DNA of 64,000 nucleotides from Sulfobacillus thermosulfidooxidans (lineage in GTDB: Bacteria; Bacillota; Sulfobacillia; Sulfobacillales; Sulfobacillaceae). Below are positions 35,814-44,979 of the stretch, piece by piece (position 1 is the stretch's first letter; each line of letters starts with the position of its first letter). The DNA lies in assembly GCF_001280565.1 (NCBI RefSeq), contig NZ_LGRO01000001.1:1860001-1924000 (forward strand), given 5' to 3'. The position numbers and the translations under genes were made by a program. Under the pieces are notes generated by a model. The model did not search any database. It had not been told where the DNA came from and saw only the letters and a program-made list of their open reading frames with translations.

Positions 35814-37052
35814 ATGATCATGTATTATCTCATTATTCACGGAACTGTTTATCCGGTGACCACTCCCCGTGCGCCCCGGCGCGGAGGAGAACTAGGCTCT
35901 CAGTCTATTGTGGCTGATGGGGCCATCGTGATTAAAGACGGCCTTATACAGGCGCTCGGGCCCACCGAGGATATTCTCCAGGCTTATCGGTCCCCAGACC
36001 AGATTTTTGATGCCCAAGGCCGTATTGTCATCCCCGGTTTTGTAGACTGTCACACCCATTTACCCTTTGCGGGTTGGCGGGCCGATGAATACCGTAGTCG
36101 TCTCTTAGGCCAATCCTATCAAAATCTCGGACGTGGTGAAGGAGGCATTGCCCGGTCTAGTCGCCAATTAAATATCCAGAGCGATGAGCAGGTACTCACC
36201 TTTACGGAATCGTTGACACGGGAGATGTTATCGACCGGTACGACTGCATTTGAAATGAAGAGTGGATATGGACTCAGCGTCCAAGGGGAACTTCGCCAGC
36301 TCGCTCTTATTCAGCGTTTAAAGTCCCGCCTCGATCAGCGTATCACAGCCACCGGCTTGTTCCTTCACGCGCTCCCTCAAGAATACACCGCAGACAACTG
36401 GGTCGATGTCGTCATTGATGAGCTTCTTCCTGCCGCTCATGAAAGACAACTGGTTGACGCTGTCGACGTGTTTATCGAGTCGACAGCTTTTACGCCTGAA
36501 CAGGCTCAGAGATTTTTACACGCCGCGCAACGTCTCAATTTGATTCTTCGGGTGCATAGTGACCAATTTTCTCACATGGGAGGAACCGCGTTGGCTCTCG
36601 CGCTTGGTGCCCGGGGCATTGATCATTTGGATCATCTGACGTCAGAAGATGTTGCGGCATTTGGTGATTCGCGGTCAGTTGCCGTGCTCTTACCTGCTGC
36701 TACGTATAGCATGAATCATCAGCCCTTTCCTCCAGCACGGGACTTAATCGAACACAACGCAGCCATTGCTATCGCCTCTGATTTTAATCCTGGGACAGCG
36801 CCGATTTCTCACATGCCCCTCATTATATCGTTAGCAGTCCATCTTTTTGGTCTCACACCGGAAGAAGCCTTAAGCGCAACCACTATAAATCCGGCCTATG
36901 TGTTAGGGATAGAACAAGAAGTCGGTTCAATAGAAGTGGGAAAACGTGCCGATCTTCTCATTTTAGACACTGATCAACTAGAAAGCATTCCATACAGAGC
37001 CGGACATAATCCAATTTATCAGGGTTTTGTAAAAGGAAAACAAATTCGGTAA
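35814..37052 (+). CDS. hutI: Imidazolonepropionase
   Basis: Hydrolyses 4-imidazolone-5-propionate (from HutU) to N-formimino-L-glutamate. 412 residues. Metal and substrate motifs are GFVDCHTHLPFAGWRADE, EMKSGYGLS, LRVHSDQFSHMGG, and ASDFNPGTAP near the C-terminus. AGGAGC lies just before the ATG; a second ATG two codons later is also usable. It is the last gene of the plus-strand operon. HutU and HutI on opposite arms of the divergent cluster tie both operons to one pathway. Confidence 0.95.
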   Translation: MIMYYLIIHGTVYPVTTPRAPRRGGELGSQSIVADGAIVIKDGLIQALGPTEDILQAYRSPDQIFDAQGRIVIPGFVDCHTHLPFAGWRADEYRSRLLGQSYQNLGRGEGGIARSSRQLNIQSDEQVLTFTESLTREMLSTGTTAFEMKSGYGLSVQGELRQLALIQRLKSRLDQRITATGLFLHALPQEYTADNWVDVVIDELLPAAHERQLVDAVDVFIESTAFTPEQAQRFLHAAQRLNLILRVHSDQFSHMGGTALALALGARGIDHLDHLTSEDVAAFGDSRSVAVLLPAATYSMNHQPFPPARDLIEHNAAIAIASDFNPGTAPISHMPLIISLAVHLFGLTPEEALSATTINPAYVLGIEQEVGSIEVGKRADLLILDTDQLESIPYRAGHNPIYQGFVKGKQIR

Positions 37053-37433
37053 TACATTGTAAAATCTAATTCCAAAAATCTCGCTTTGTTATCAAAATAT
37101 TTGCTACTGAATGTTTTTGAATTTAACAAGTCGGTCCCATGGTAACACTAGGTTAACTCCCCTAATTGTAAACAACTCATTGATGACTGGACCTAGAGCA
37201 TCTCGGAACACCATATTATCAGAAAAGCCCAAAAGGATAGGGAATGTGTCTGGCTTATTATATCCCGTTTTACGACTCATTTACTGCGAAAGCAAACGTC
37301 AGTAAAGTCATTTGGTCCACTGATACACACATAGCAGGACACGCTTCGGAACTAGGAACATCCTCGGTTGCCCAACCGCTTCCGTACCTAGGAAACATCT
37401 TTGATATCCACATATGGACTAAACCGTTAATTA
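37053..37433. other. Intergenic region after hutI
   Basis: About 380 bp between the convergent hutI and GtrA-type genes. I see no gene with a ribosome site, no convincing terminator hairpin and no repeat. Base composition becomes A+T richer to the right. Confidence 0.4.
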
Positions 37434-37865
37434 TCAATTCTTCAATAATCCAAACGTTACAAAGTTATTTAATGTAAAATTCCAGATAAAAGCTACGCCA
37501 AGACTAACTGCCATACTTACCGCTACATTCCAATGAAGAATTCCAGCTAATAAATATAAACTTAGCTCGTTAATGCCCAATCCAATACTCGCAATAGATG
37601 CGAAGATGCCAAACTGACGACCGATTTGAGCATATCGATTTCGAAATGCCCACCGGCGACTAAGAGGAAAATTAATGAATAACCCGACAATAAAGCCGAT
37701 ACCCTGACTATAAATAAAATTTATGGACAAAAAATGAAACAATATCACACTACTTATCCACGCACATACTGCCGATATCGTACCGCTAACAATGTATTTC
37801 AATAACCTTTTTCCGATTGGAGAATTAACCTGGACGTGGTCATTTATCATCAATATATTCCTCAT
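37434..37865 (-). CDS. GtrA-like membrane protein
   Basis: 143 residues, four hydrophobic segments, with the GtrA signature near residue 20 (KYIVSGTISAVCAW) and NFPLSRRWAF after the second helix. GtrA-type proteins are thought to flip polyprenyl-phosphate-linked sugars across the membrane. Its ATG overlaps the stop of the upstream flavoprotein gene (ATGA), so it belongs to a three-gene minus-strand operon for a surface glycan. Confidence 0.85.
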   Translation of the reverse strand: MRNILMINDHVQVNSPIGKRLLKYIVSGTISAVCAWISSVILFHFLSINFIYSQGIGFIVGLFINFPLSRRWAFRNRYAQIGRQFGIFASIASIGLGINELSLYLLAGILHWNVAVSMAVSLGVAFIWNFTLNNFVTFGLLKN

Positions 37866-39310
37866 ATATTAATTTGCCTTGGTACTAACCGTTCTTCTCC
37901 TGTCTCTTCCAAATATATTGCGTCTCCGTTAACTGCCCACAAATCGTAACTAGCTCCTAATATATTCCGTGCAGCCAATAATCCTGTCATCATTGCATGA
38001 TCCTGATTATTGTAACGATGCATCCCATTTCGACCAGCTACTTGCAGATTTGAACACGTACTTGCTAATTCACTTACAATTTCTTGGACATTATTCTCAT
38101 AGAAATCGTCATATACAGGATAGGCCTTTCGGACACGTACAACTTTTCCATCCACCACTTTCCCCAATCCTAATAATCCTAATTTCCGTATTTCTTGTTC
38201 GGCAAATTGCAACAAGTCCCTATCTTCCATACTCCATAAATGATCCCCCTCTGAACAAAAATATTCCAATCCTAGACACGACGTCTTCGGATTCGGAACC
38301 ATGTGTGGACTCCAATTCCCAAAATTTTGAATACGCCCGACCTTAACAGACGGTTCATGGATATAAATCCAATTATCGGGAAACAAGTCTGGCAAATCGA
38401 TTATTAATGCAACAGTTAGAAAATCTCTATATTTTAACGATTCAGCGGCTTTTATAGTCATTAATGTTGGTGACGGATCTAGTGCCATAACTAGCGAACG
38501 AAGTGGCATGGTGGATATTACTTTATCGACTGTGAACCGAACAACTTGACCATTTAAATTCTTTGCTTCAACACTTGTGATAAATCCAGAATTATGCATT
38601 ACTTTGGTCACTTTGTGTCCCATGAAAACTTCGGCCCCAAGTTTTTTCGCTTCAGATGCGACTTTTTCCCACAACATACCTGGTCCAAGTTTTGGATAAT
38701 AAAATTCGTTAATCAAGGTTTTGATTATTTGGTCATCCTTCGCCGAATTTGGGAAAAGGGAAGTTTTTATGGCATTCCATAGATTCAAGCCTTTAATACG
38801 TTGGGCTGCCCAGTCTGCGCTAATTTCATTGCATTTCATACCCCACACCTTTTCAGTGTAAGTTTTAAAAAACATTTCATATAATCGTCTACCGAAATGA
38901 TATATAACCCAGTCTTCAAAAGTTACGAACTGCTTTCGCCGTGACATTCTGGATTTAACATAGTCAGTAATGCATAGTGTTGTATTCATCAGTCCCATAT
39001 TTCGGAATGCATTGCTCGCTTTCAAAGGATAATCATAAAATTTTCCGTCGTAGTAAATTCTAGATATCCGTTGCCGCTTCAACAGATTATCACCTAACAT
39101 ATCAAACCAGAAATTATTTATTTCCTGGCTCTTGGAAAAAAAACGGTGACCACCTATATCAAATCGATAATTTCCATAGTCTACAGTGCGCGAAATCCCT
39201 CCAACATATTGAGGATCTTGCTCAAAAACAACAACCTTTACTCCGTGAAGTGCCAATTCATACGCGGCCATTAACCCCGCCGGACCGGCACCGATAACAA
39301 TAACTCTCAT
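37862..39310 (-). CDS. FAD-dependent oxidoreductase related to UDP-galactopyranose mutase
   Basis: 482 residues. The N-terminal FAD motif is VIVIGAGPAGLMAAYEL. GGISRTVDYGNYRFDIGGHRFF and FKTYTEKVWGM are typical of the UGM/protoporphyrinogen-oxidase-like group found in sugar operons. The ATG at 39310 follows GGAGGTG by 10 bp; an open stretch of 19 codons upstream lacks a ribosome site. The neighbours GtrA and DUF2079 suggest modification of a lipid-linked sugar. Whether it is a ring-contracting mutase or a redox enzyme is not clear. Confidence 0.78.
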   Translation of the reverse strand: MRVIVIGAGPAGLMAAYELALHGVKVVVFEQDPQYVGGISRTVDYGNYRFDIGGHRFFSKSQEINNFWFDMLGDNLLKRQRISRIYYDGKFYDYPLKASNAFRNMGLMNTTLCITDYVKSRMSRRKQFVTFEDWVIYHFGRRLYEMFFKTYTEKVWGMKCNEISADWAAQRIKGLNLWNAIKTSLFPNSAKDDQIIKTLINEFYYPKLGPGMLWEKVASEAKKLGAEVFMGHKVTKVMHNSGFITSVEAKNLNGQVVRFTVDKVISTMPLRSLVMALDPSPTLMTIKAAESLKYRDFLTVALIIDLPDLFPDNWIYIHEPSVKVGRIQNFGNWSPHMVPNPKTSCLGLEYFCSEGDHLWSMEDRDLLQFAEQEIRKLGLLGLGKVVDGKVVRVRKAYPVYDDFYENNVQEIVSELASTCSNLQVAGRNGMHRYNNQDHAMMTGLLAARNILGASYDLWAVNGDAIYLEETGEERLVPRQINI

Positions 39311-39368
39311 TGAATACAGACACCTCCGTTGCTTACTTGCGTTATGGCACTTACCACATTCTTCCAAA

Positions 39369-41240
39369 TCAATTGTGATGAAATGAACGATAATAAATTA
39401 CAAGCTTTCTGACCTCAAACTCATAATGTCCATTAGTTAAAATCGAAACCGATACAATTTTTACGTGTCGAATATTTAAGTACATTGATGTTGATACCGA
39501 GGTTATAGGGATTCTGGCTTTGCCGATTTGTAGGACTCCAACACGTTCTTTCTTTGTGGATGAAATGGCTGAGCAATTTAAAGTTATTTTGTATTGACCC
39601 GGATACAGTATTAACCAAAGGTTTTCTATGATTGGTCCCGGTTTCCCTTGAGGTATCTCAACATCATAATTACGCCAATTAATGCCACCCGTTATCACAC
39701 CCTGCGTCCACAAGGGAACGACCCAAGACCTACCTGTCGGTTCCCATCCCCATACATCTGGAGATGGCTTTGGGACCGAAAATCGCCGAGATCCGTTTAA
39801 AATAAACAAATGATCTTGGTAATAGGTAATGCGATATCCGTTGCGAACAGCGTTATATATAACATCCGCTAAGTAGGGTCTTACAGGACTTCGCGCGATG
39901 ATGGCAGTTGGTACATTCTTTGCCTTCGGATTTGCCTCTTTCCACAATGTCGGCAGCGTATCCAGAAGACGACCAGGAGCTTGATCGGTTGCAATTCCCA
40001 CCACCGGATAGCGATAAGCCCACAGGCCTAAATGATTTTGCGTATAAATTACATCAGTCATAGGAATATGACTAATGGCTTTCTTGACCTGAGCCACATA
40101 ATTATTGTTAACAGTTATCTCGGGAACAATGACGATCACCATAAAGATTGATTCTAAAATCATTGTCGATAAAAAAGTGCCAAAAATGAATAAACTTCGA
40201 CGAGCCTTGAATCGCAAAAGTGCCTCAATTAACGCTAAGAAAACCCAACCTGATAAAATCACTTGATATTGATCATTGATAGCTTGTTGAGCGGCAAAAG
40301 AAGATATTCCGTTGAAAATAAACAGCGACAGTGTTGCCATTACACTAGCCGAGCCAAAAAACACAATCGCTAAGACAGGAGCAAATATTAAGAAAGCATA
40401 AACACCATCATGGGACAGATGTGTCAAGACCAACGAAAAATGTTGAAATAAACCAGTAATAACTCCAAAGAGGGTGTGCCCTAAATATCCGTAGAGACTT
40501 AAAACGAGAGATTCGTTAGCTCCCGGAAAGTACGTAGGCAGAATCCACTTAAATTCCACCACTAAAATTAAGAGGCTGAGAAAAATAGCAACGATGCCAT
40601 CTTTTATCCGGCGTTCCCAGAAAATTAGGCCAATTCCCCAACCTCCTATGGAAATTAAGACGACATTCTTTGCCAAAATAGCCGACACTAAAAATACATA
40701 GTACAGAATTTTGTTGTTAGCTCGATAAAAATAATAGGCCCATATGATAAATGGCAAGGCCACAAAATCCGGATGAAAATCGAATTGACTTCCACCGATA
40801 ATTGCTGGATATAGCAAAAATGTCACACTGACAAAAGTCGACTGCCATTTGGACAATCCTCGTAAATAAGCAATTCGGTATAACCCCCAAGCAGCTATCG
40901 CCGTTCCTAACGCCTGCACAACAAATAAAAAGTATGCTCCTCCCAAAAACCGAAAACCGTAAGCCAAAGGATAAATCCATAATGAGCCGTCCACAGCCAA
41001 AGCGGGGGTCTGAAATACGGAAGAGAAGGCCCACCAATCTCCATGGGAAATTTTCCACATTGTTTGTTCTGCATATCCCAAGTCCATCGTGGTTGCTTCC
41101 AAATTTAAATATTTGTGTACTGACACGAAAACTTGAAAACTGCAAAACAACACAATAGCAATGCCAAGGAGAACATATGACAAGTTTTTCGTTGAATTAC
41201 GCGGAAATTCCTTAGTAATTTTCCATTTCGGAATTTGCAA
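39369..41240 (-). CDS. DUF2079 polytopic membrane protein, probable lipid-linked glycosyltransferase
   Basis: 623 residues with about 10-11 hydrophobic segments in the first 390 and an extracytoplasmic C-terminal part. DLGYAEQTMWKISHG near residue 53 and FDFHPDFVALPF are hallmarks of DUF2079, a GT-C/PMT-like family. The start is a TTG (no in-frame ATG nearby) with GGAAGGA upstream. It opens the operon with the flavoprotein and GtrA. Codons here are A+T richer than in the catabolic clusters, which hints at separate acquisition. Confidence 0.78.
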   Translation of the reverse strand: MQIPKWKITKEFPRNSTKNLSYVLLGIAIVLFCSFQVFVSVHKYLNLEATTMDLGYAEQTMWKISHGDWWAFSSVFQTPALAVDGSLWIYPLAYGFRFLGGAYFLFVVQALGTAIAAWGLYRIAYLRGLSKWQSTFVSVTFLLYPAIIGGSQFDFHPDFVALPFIIWAYYFYRANNKILYYVFLVSAILAKNVVLISIGGWGIGLIFWERRIKDGIVAIFLSLLILVVEFKWILPTYFPGANESLVLSLYGYLGHTLFGVITGLFQHFSLVLTHLSHDGVYAFLIFAPVLAIVFFGSASVMATLSLFIFNGISSFAAQQAINDQYQVILSGWVFLALIEALLRFKARRSLFIFGTFLSTMILESIFMVIVIVPEITVNNNYVAQVKKAISHIPMTDVIYTQNHLGLWAYRYPVVGIATDQAPGRLLDTLPTLWKEANPKAKNVPTAIIARSPVRPYLADVIYNAVRNGYRITYYQDHLFILNGSRRFSVPKPSPDVWGWEPTGRSWVVPLWTQGVITGGINWRNYDVEIPQGKPGPIIENLWLILYPGQYKITLNCSAISSTKKERVGVLQIGKARIPITSVSTSMYLNIRHVKIVSVSILTNGHYEFEVRKLVIYYRSFHHN

Positions 41241-41620
41241 ATATAATCTAATCCTTCCACTGAGTTAGAGATTCAAAAACCGTCATGTGACAACGCATAA
41301 ACTTTATTGATCATAAATGTGAATGGCGTGTTTATTTATGACGTCTATATACTGCTCATTCGCCTAGCTGTCATAGCAGTCCCTTTAAATGTCGTTTCCT
41401 GCTGTTATTTTTGGAATAAAGAAGTCGTACCATTTTGGTATTCTCCACCAAATAACCCATTTCCTTCTGCTTCGACAATACTTTTTACATGAAGGCCACT
41501 TTATTGGGATGGTTCACTTCATATCGCATCATGTCAATGACTCAAGGCCATATCGTAATCCAACGGAACACGTCATAATGAACCTATAGATTGGATAATA
41601 CTCGTGAGGAGGAATGATTT
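41241..41620. other. Intergenic region before the VOC gene
   Basis: About 380 bp of A+T-rich DNA between divergent genes. It must contain the promoters of the DUF2079 operon (leftward) and the VOC gene (rightward). I see no gene in it. GAGGAGG lies directly before the VOC ATG. Confidence 0.4.
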
Positions 41621-41962
41621 ATGGAGCGTCCACGAATTCAGCACGTTGATCATATTGCGGTCCGTGTTTCCGAACCTGAGGCTTTGGCTGAATTCTTCAC
41701 CAACGTGTTGGGACTTGAACGCAAAGGCACATCGACGCGTGCGCTATTTTCCCTTCCTGGCGGCATCACCATTGCCGTCTTCCCTATCGGGGCCAACCAG
41801 GGAGGAATAAGCGAACGTACAACTTCATTGGTCCCCGACCATATTGCGATTACGGTGGATGATTTTGCCGCAATGAAAGCATTTTTAGAGTCGAAAGGTT
41901 ATGAATTTGATGGGGATATGATGATCGCTCCCGGAGGATTATGTCTTCAATTTGTCGAGTAA
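41621..41962 (+). CDS. VOC (glyoxalase/bleomycin-resistance) family protein
   Basis: 113 residues, one beta-alpha-beta-beta-beta pair set: HVDHIAVRVSEPEALAEFF opens the first half and DHIAITVDDFAAMKAFL the second. Possible metal ligands are the histidines at the start of each half and a Glu at the C-terminal LCLQFVE. GAGGAGG lies about 9 bp before the ATG. It is a single gene with its own terminator. VOC proteins range from lyases to dioxygenases, so no specific reaction can be given. Confidence 0.82.
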   Translation: MERPRIQHVDHIAVRVSEPEALAEFFTNVLGLERKGTSTRALFSLPGGITIAVFPIGANQGGISERTTSLVPDHIAITVDDFAAMKAFLESKGYEFDGDMMIAPGGLCLQFVE

Positions 41963-41996
41963 CCATTTTTCATACTAAATTGACAAAAATACACGA

Positions 41997-42040
41997 GACA
42001 TCAGGAGATCCACGTATGACGCAGCGTGCCTCCTGATGTC
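41997..42040 (+). terminator. Hairpin after the VOC gene
   Basis: GACATCAGGAG (41997-42007) and CTCCTGATGTC (42030-42040) form a perfect 11-bp stem, with CACG/CGTG pairing further inside. It is followed by TTCATT, a weak U-tract. Probably an intrinsic terminator. Confidence 0.65.
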
Positions 42041-42395
42041 TTCATTAAATCCCGTCGTAAGGGAGTCTTAACATGTCACCTGCGATTCTGACCTGTCTTA
42101 GGGCGGTAGCAACATCGGCGAATTTGAGTCCTACCGGATTATTTCCACATCATCTTCCGTAATCCATTTTTTTGAGTTTGACGATGCTATTTGGCTGAAT
42201 CAGTCTTGGCATTATCACCAACATTCTGTTGAATCTAGATGTATCAAGCTAAATGATATCTATTGAACATCTGAAGCATATGCGTCTTGGTATCTGTAAT
42301 GTCCGAAGTAATAAAAGAATACGTTGGTGAATGTGAGAACGAAAGCGCTGCAGGGACACCATGAAATTGTTCTGCAAATAAGACTGGGCGATTAG
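42041..42395. other. Gene-poor stretch downstream of the VOC gene
   Basis: About 355 bp with no supportable gene on either strand. It lies directly beyond the point where the truncated ATPase frame at 42396-42530 stops, but I cannot read a continuation of that protein in any frame here. Confidence 0.35.
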
Positions 42396-42530
42396 TCATA
42401 GCGATTCTAACAAAGCACTTTTGCCCTCGCTATTTGGGCCGTTCGCGAGGGTAATGGGCGCTAGGGGAATATACTGTCCTGCCCCGAAATCCTTAAAATT
42501 TTCAATGTAGAGTTTGGTTAAACGGTGCAT
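42396..42530 (-). pseudogene. Truncated AAA/SMC-like ATPase (N-terminal fragment)
   Basis: From an ATG at 42530 with GAGGAG upstream the frame encodes 44 residues. YIENFKDFGAGQYIPLAPIT leads into a perfect Walker A, GPNSEGKSALLESL, and then a stop codon. This is the start of an AAA ATPase of the OLD/RecF-like kind, which should run for several hundred residues. The rest is missing. It is probably a relic of a defence or repair gene next to the CRISPR region. Confidence 0.7.
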
Positions 42531-42743
42531 ACATTTCTCCTCTAATCTATCGGTTATGGCGTCAGGATGTTGTATATGATATTTCTCCACGCTTTATGGA
42601 ATCCCCTTCAATATTTAGATAGATAGTACCAAAATATCTCTCCTTTCATGTTGATGTTGAGTAACTCGTGTTGCGGAGCCCCCTCTTTAGAAACCATCTC
42701 AATCCGAATCTCTTGAAATCATACAAATTCTTTACACAAATGA

Positions 42744-42772
42744 TTGACACTGGACGTGTGGTGGTATATTAT
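42744..42772 (+). promoter_or_regulatory. Near-consensus sigma-70-type promoter
   Basis: TTGACA (42744-42749), a 17-bp spacer and TATTAT (42767-42772). It is among the best matches to the vegetative consensus in the window. Transcription would begin near 42779 and leave a leader of about 175 nt before the 42954 gene. Confidence 0.7.
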
Positions 42773-42953
42773 ACTCCCATCATTAGTAAATCATACTACA
42801 CCTTCAGCTAATAGAACACGTTGAGCAGCAACAGAGCATGACAGTTCGTCACGTGAACAACACAGATATTTGATTCTTCATTGTTCCGAGTTTTGAAAGA
42901 GTCCAACCGTCATTCACTAAGATTTCTCAATATTCTTGACGAGGTGAAAACTT

Positions 42954-43595
42954 ATGCCCACATTAGACGAATTATGGTTTCACGCCACAGAAGAGGAGTG
43001 GAAACAAGGTCTAGAACAATATTGGCACCACGTGAAGCCAAAAAATCTTGCCGTCGAGCGCCGGTTAAACAATTTACCAGAAGGCTTTCTTCATAACATG
43101 AGCCCGGAACAATTCTATCAATTTCTTTATGAGGAATATTTCCCATGGAAGTATACCGATGGACGCATTTTAGCGCTGCAACGCAAGCGCCTAGCTCATT
43201 ATATGATTAATGATCAAACCGTGAAAACTCTCGAAAATATCCATGCACAGATGCTACAGGTAGATGTCCACGACACAAAACACGCATTGAGCATCGTCAC
43301 ACAAATTCATGGGATAGGTCCATCAGCAGGATCCGGATTACTGTCACTGCTTTATCCTGCTCACTTTGGCACTGTGGACCGTTTTGTCGTGGAAAATCTG
43401 CAGTCAGTGCCCAATGCCCCTTGGGAAAGGAAAGTCGGTTCCATATTACCGCGTAATATCTCAATCCTTGATGCAGCATCAGTGATTGAGGCCCTGCGCA
43501 ATATGGCCGCAGCACTCAATGACCGTTTTAGCACAACATTTTGGACTCCACGAAAAGTCGACATGGTGCTATGGGGAGTGAGAGCTCAAGGGTAA
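42954..43595 (+). CDS. Uncharacterised protein with a helix-hairpin-helix (DNA-glycosylase-like) motif
   Basis: 213 residues; I do not recognise the family. Residues 117-130 (TQIHGIGPSAGSGL) look like the helix-hairpin-helix of base-excision glycosylases, and Asp 142 in HFGTVDRFVVENL sits where HhH-GPD enzymes have their catalytic aspartate. The N-terminal 110 residues are helical and charged. GAGGTG lies about 10 bp before the ATG, and a strong promoter precedes it. It is followed by two other unknown genes and then the cas genes. DNA binding is likely; enzyme activity is only a guess. Confidence 0.72.
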   Translation: MPTLDELWFHATEEEWKQGLEQYWHHVKPKNLAVERRLNNLPEGFLHNMSPEQFYQFLYEEYFPWKYTDGRILALQRKRLAHYMINDQTVKTLENIHAQMLQVDVHDTKHALSIVTQIHGIGPSAGSGLLSLLYPAHFGTVDRFVVENLQSVPNAPWERKVGSILPRNISILDAASVIEALRNMAAALNDRFSTTFWTPRKVDMVLWGVRAQG

Positions 43596-43699
43596 AATGG
43601 CAAATTGATAAATCCTGAACCAGTCTTCCCACCTTCCTCTTTAATTTTCTAATTTCTAGCATGACAACCTAAAAATTCTTAAAAGGCGGCGATGCTTCT

Positions 43700-44146
43700 A
43701 TGAAATGGACGATTTGGTCAAAACAAGAACTCACGGAATACGTCCGGACAATGTTTTTTCAGGAGTTTGTTTCAGCAGGTTTTACTATAAAAGAAGAAGG
43801 AAAGCAATGGCATCTTTGGGAACAGAACGGGACACACTGGACTGTTTTTATTCGCAGTTCCCGTCACCGAAATTACTCTTTTGTCACGAAACAGCAGACG
43901 GCCTCATCTGCTCGTTGGTTAGTGGCTCTAGCCCATTTTCATTCATCACAAGCCGAGCCCGACAAATTTTTGTTCCCTGATCAGGCATGGAATAGCTCGG
44001 TATACCCTTTAAAATCTCGAGATTACGAGGAAGGACGGTCTCAACCAGAATGGGGTATCGATTTAAGTGCCCGGTCATATCAGGCATTACAACCCTTTCG
44101 ATGGGACGAGGTCGTTAGAAATAATGGTGTGTTTTATTGGCCTTAA
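43700..44146 (+). CDS. Uncharacterised protein (148 aa)
   Basis: Not recognised with confidence. The pattern HWTVFIRSSRHRNYSFVTK followed by WLVALAHFHSSQAEPDKFLFP resembles small restriction-nuclease-like proteins of unknown function, in which a strand ending in a basic residue is followed by a helix and a Pro-Asp stretch. No complete catalytic set is visible. An AAAGGCGG stretch lies before the ATG. It lies 104 bp after the HhH gene on the same strand. Confidence 0.55.
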   Translation: MKWTIWSKQELTEYVRTMFFQEFVSAGFTIKEEGKQWHLWEQNGTHWTVFIRSSRHRNYSFVTKQQTASSARWLVALAHFHSSQAEPDKFLFPDQAWNSSVYPLKSRDYEEGRSQPEWGIDLSARSYQALQPFRWDEVVRNNGVFYWP

Positions 44147-44261
44147 TCGCGTCGACAACCAAGCCTTTTGATATCCATGCCATGTCTTTGACCATATCCT
44201 CGGAAAAAACTGTTTCTTTAGGCTTCAAAACCAAATATTAAGGCTAGGAGGTGTCAGGGTT

Positions 44262-44495
44262 GTGGATACGCAACAAGAGCCTTGGTATACCAAGGTATTT
44301 TGGGGAATTGCCACCTTCCTTTACAGAACGATTAGATTTCTTGACCCCATTGTTTTTTGGCTCTTGCAATTAACCTATCATATCGTTCGTATTCTTTTAC
44401 AAATTGCTTTTCGCCTGCTGATTCTTGCCATCGCTTTTGTTCTGGGTTTTGCATATGGATATAGCCGGTCTCATCGTTATGATGATCAGTGCTAA
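44262..44495 (+). CDS. Small membrane protein (77 aa)
   Basis: A short protein with a hydrophobic core (residues about 12-68, probably two membrane helices) and a charged C-terminal SRSHRYDDQC. The start is GTG with AGGAGGTG about 9 bp upstream, a strong site that argues for real translation. It has no recognisable family. It lies between the unknown genes and the end of cas2, on the opposite strand to the cas operon. Confidence 0.6.
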   Translation: MDTQQEPWYTKVFWGIATFLYRTIRFLDPIVFWLLQLTYHIVRILLQIAFRLLILAIAFVLGFAYGYSRSHRYDDQC

Positions 44496-44703
44496 TGTAA
44501 TAAAGAGGGCAAATCTATCGCTCAATCTAGCCGGCATCACACATGTTCTAACGCCAGTCATCCCACAAAACTTCCCGGTGTCTATCTTCCCGCGTCATGA
44601 GATCATAGAAGCTAGGAGGAGCACTTAACCTCAGTGCAAGTTTAGCCAGTGCTGCCCGGCGTATTTGTCTTCACGGAGTCATCCTTTTTCAACTCAAGGA
44701 GAT

Positions 44704-44967
44704 TCAAAGAATGAATCCTTCTTCGACTTTGGGCTTTCCTAACGTGATGCGAGAATTATAACGTTGGCTTGATAAGACATAAATGACAATGTAATCCTCT
44801 TGGGCATTTATGATGTCTCTCAGTTCATGTTGTAACTTTTTGAATTTGCCTTCGGTCAATTCTCCTTCAAACACAGAATTCTGAATCCAGTTTAAATATT
44901 TCCGACATGTTTTAAGAATCTTGGGATCTCGTTTTACGCCCGCATCGTAGACTAAAATCACAAACAC
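44704..44967 (-). CDS. cas2: Cas2, CRISPR adaptation protein
   Basis: 87 residues with the ferredoxin-like Cas2 core: FVILVYDAGVKRD opens with the conserved Asp, then KYLNWIQNSVFEGELTE. Cas2 dimers bridge two Cas1 dimers in the spacer-integration complex. GTG start with AAGGAG 7 bp upstream, 12 bp after cas1. It is the last gene of the minus-strand type I-B operon; only one Cas1/Cas2 pair is present, so it must serve both arrays. Confidence 0.95.
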   Translation of the reverse strand: MFVILVYDAGVKRDPKILKTCRKYLNWIQNSVFEGELTEGKFKKLQHELRDIINAQEDYIVIYVLSSQRYNSRITLGKPKVEEGFIL

Positions 44968-44979
44968 ATCCGTTCTCCT

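Noticed and set aside
37111-37477. Short plus-strand frames between hutI and the GtrA-like gene
   Set aside because: No ribosome site, no family resemblance, and the second one overlaps the end of the GtrA-like gene.
42954-43595. Calling the HhH protein a DNA glycosylase
   Set aside because: Only the hairpin and one aspartate match; the rest of the glycosylase fold cannot be recognised.
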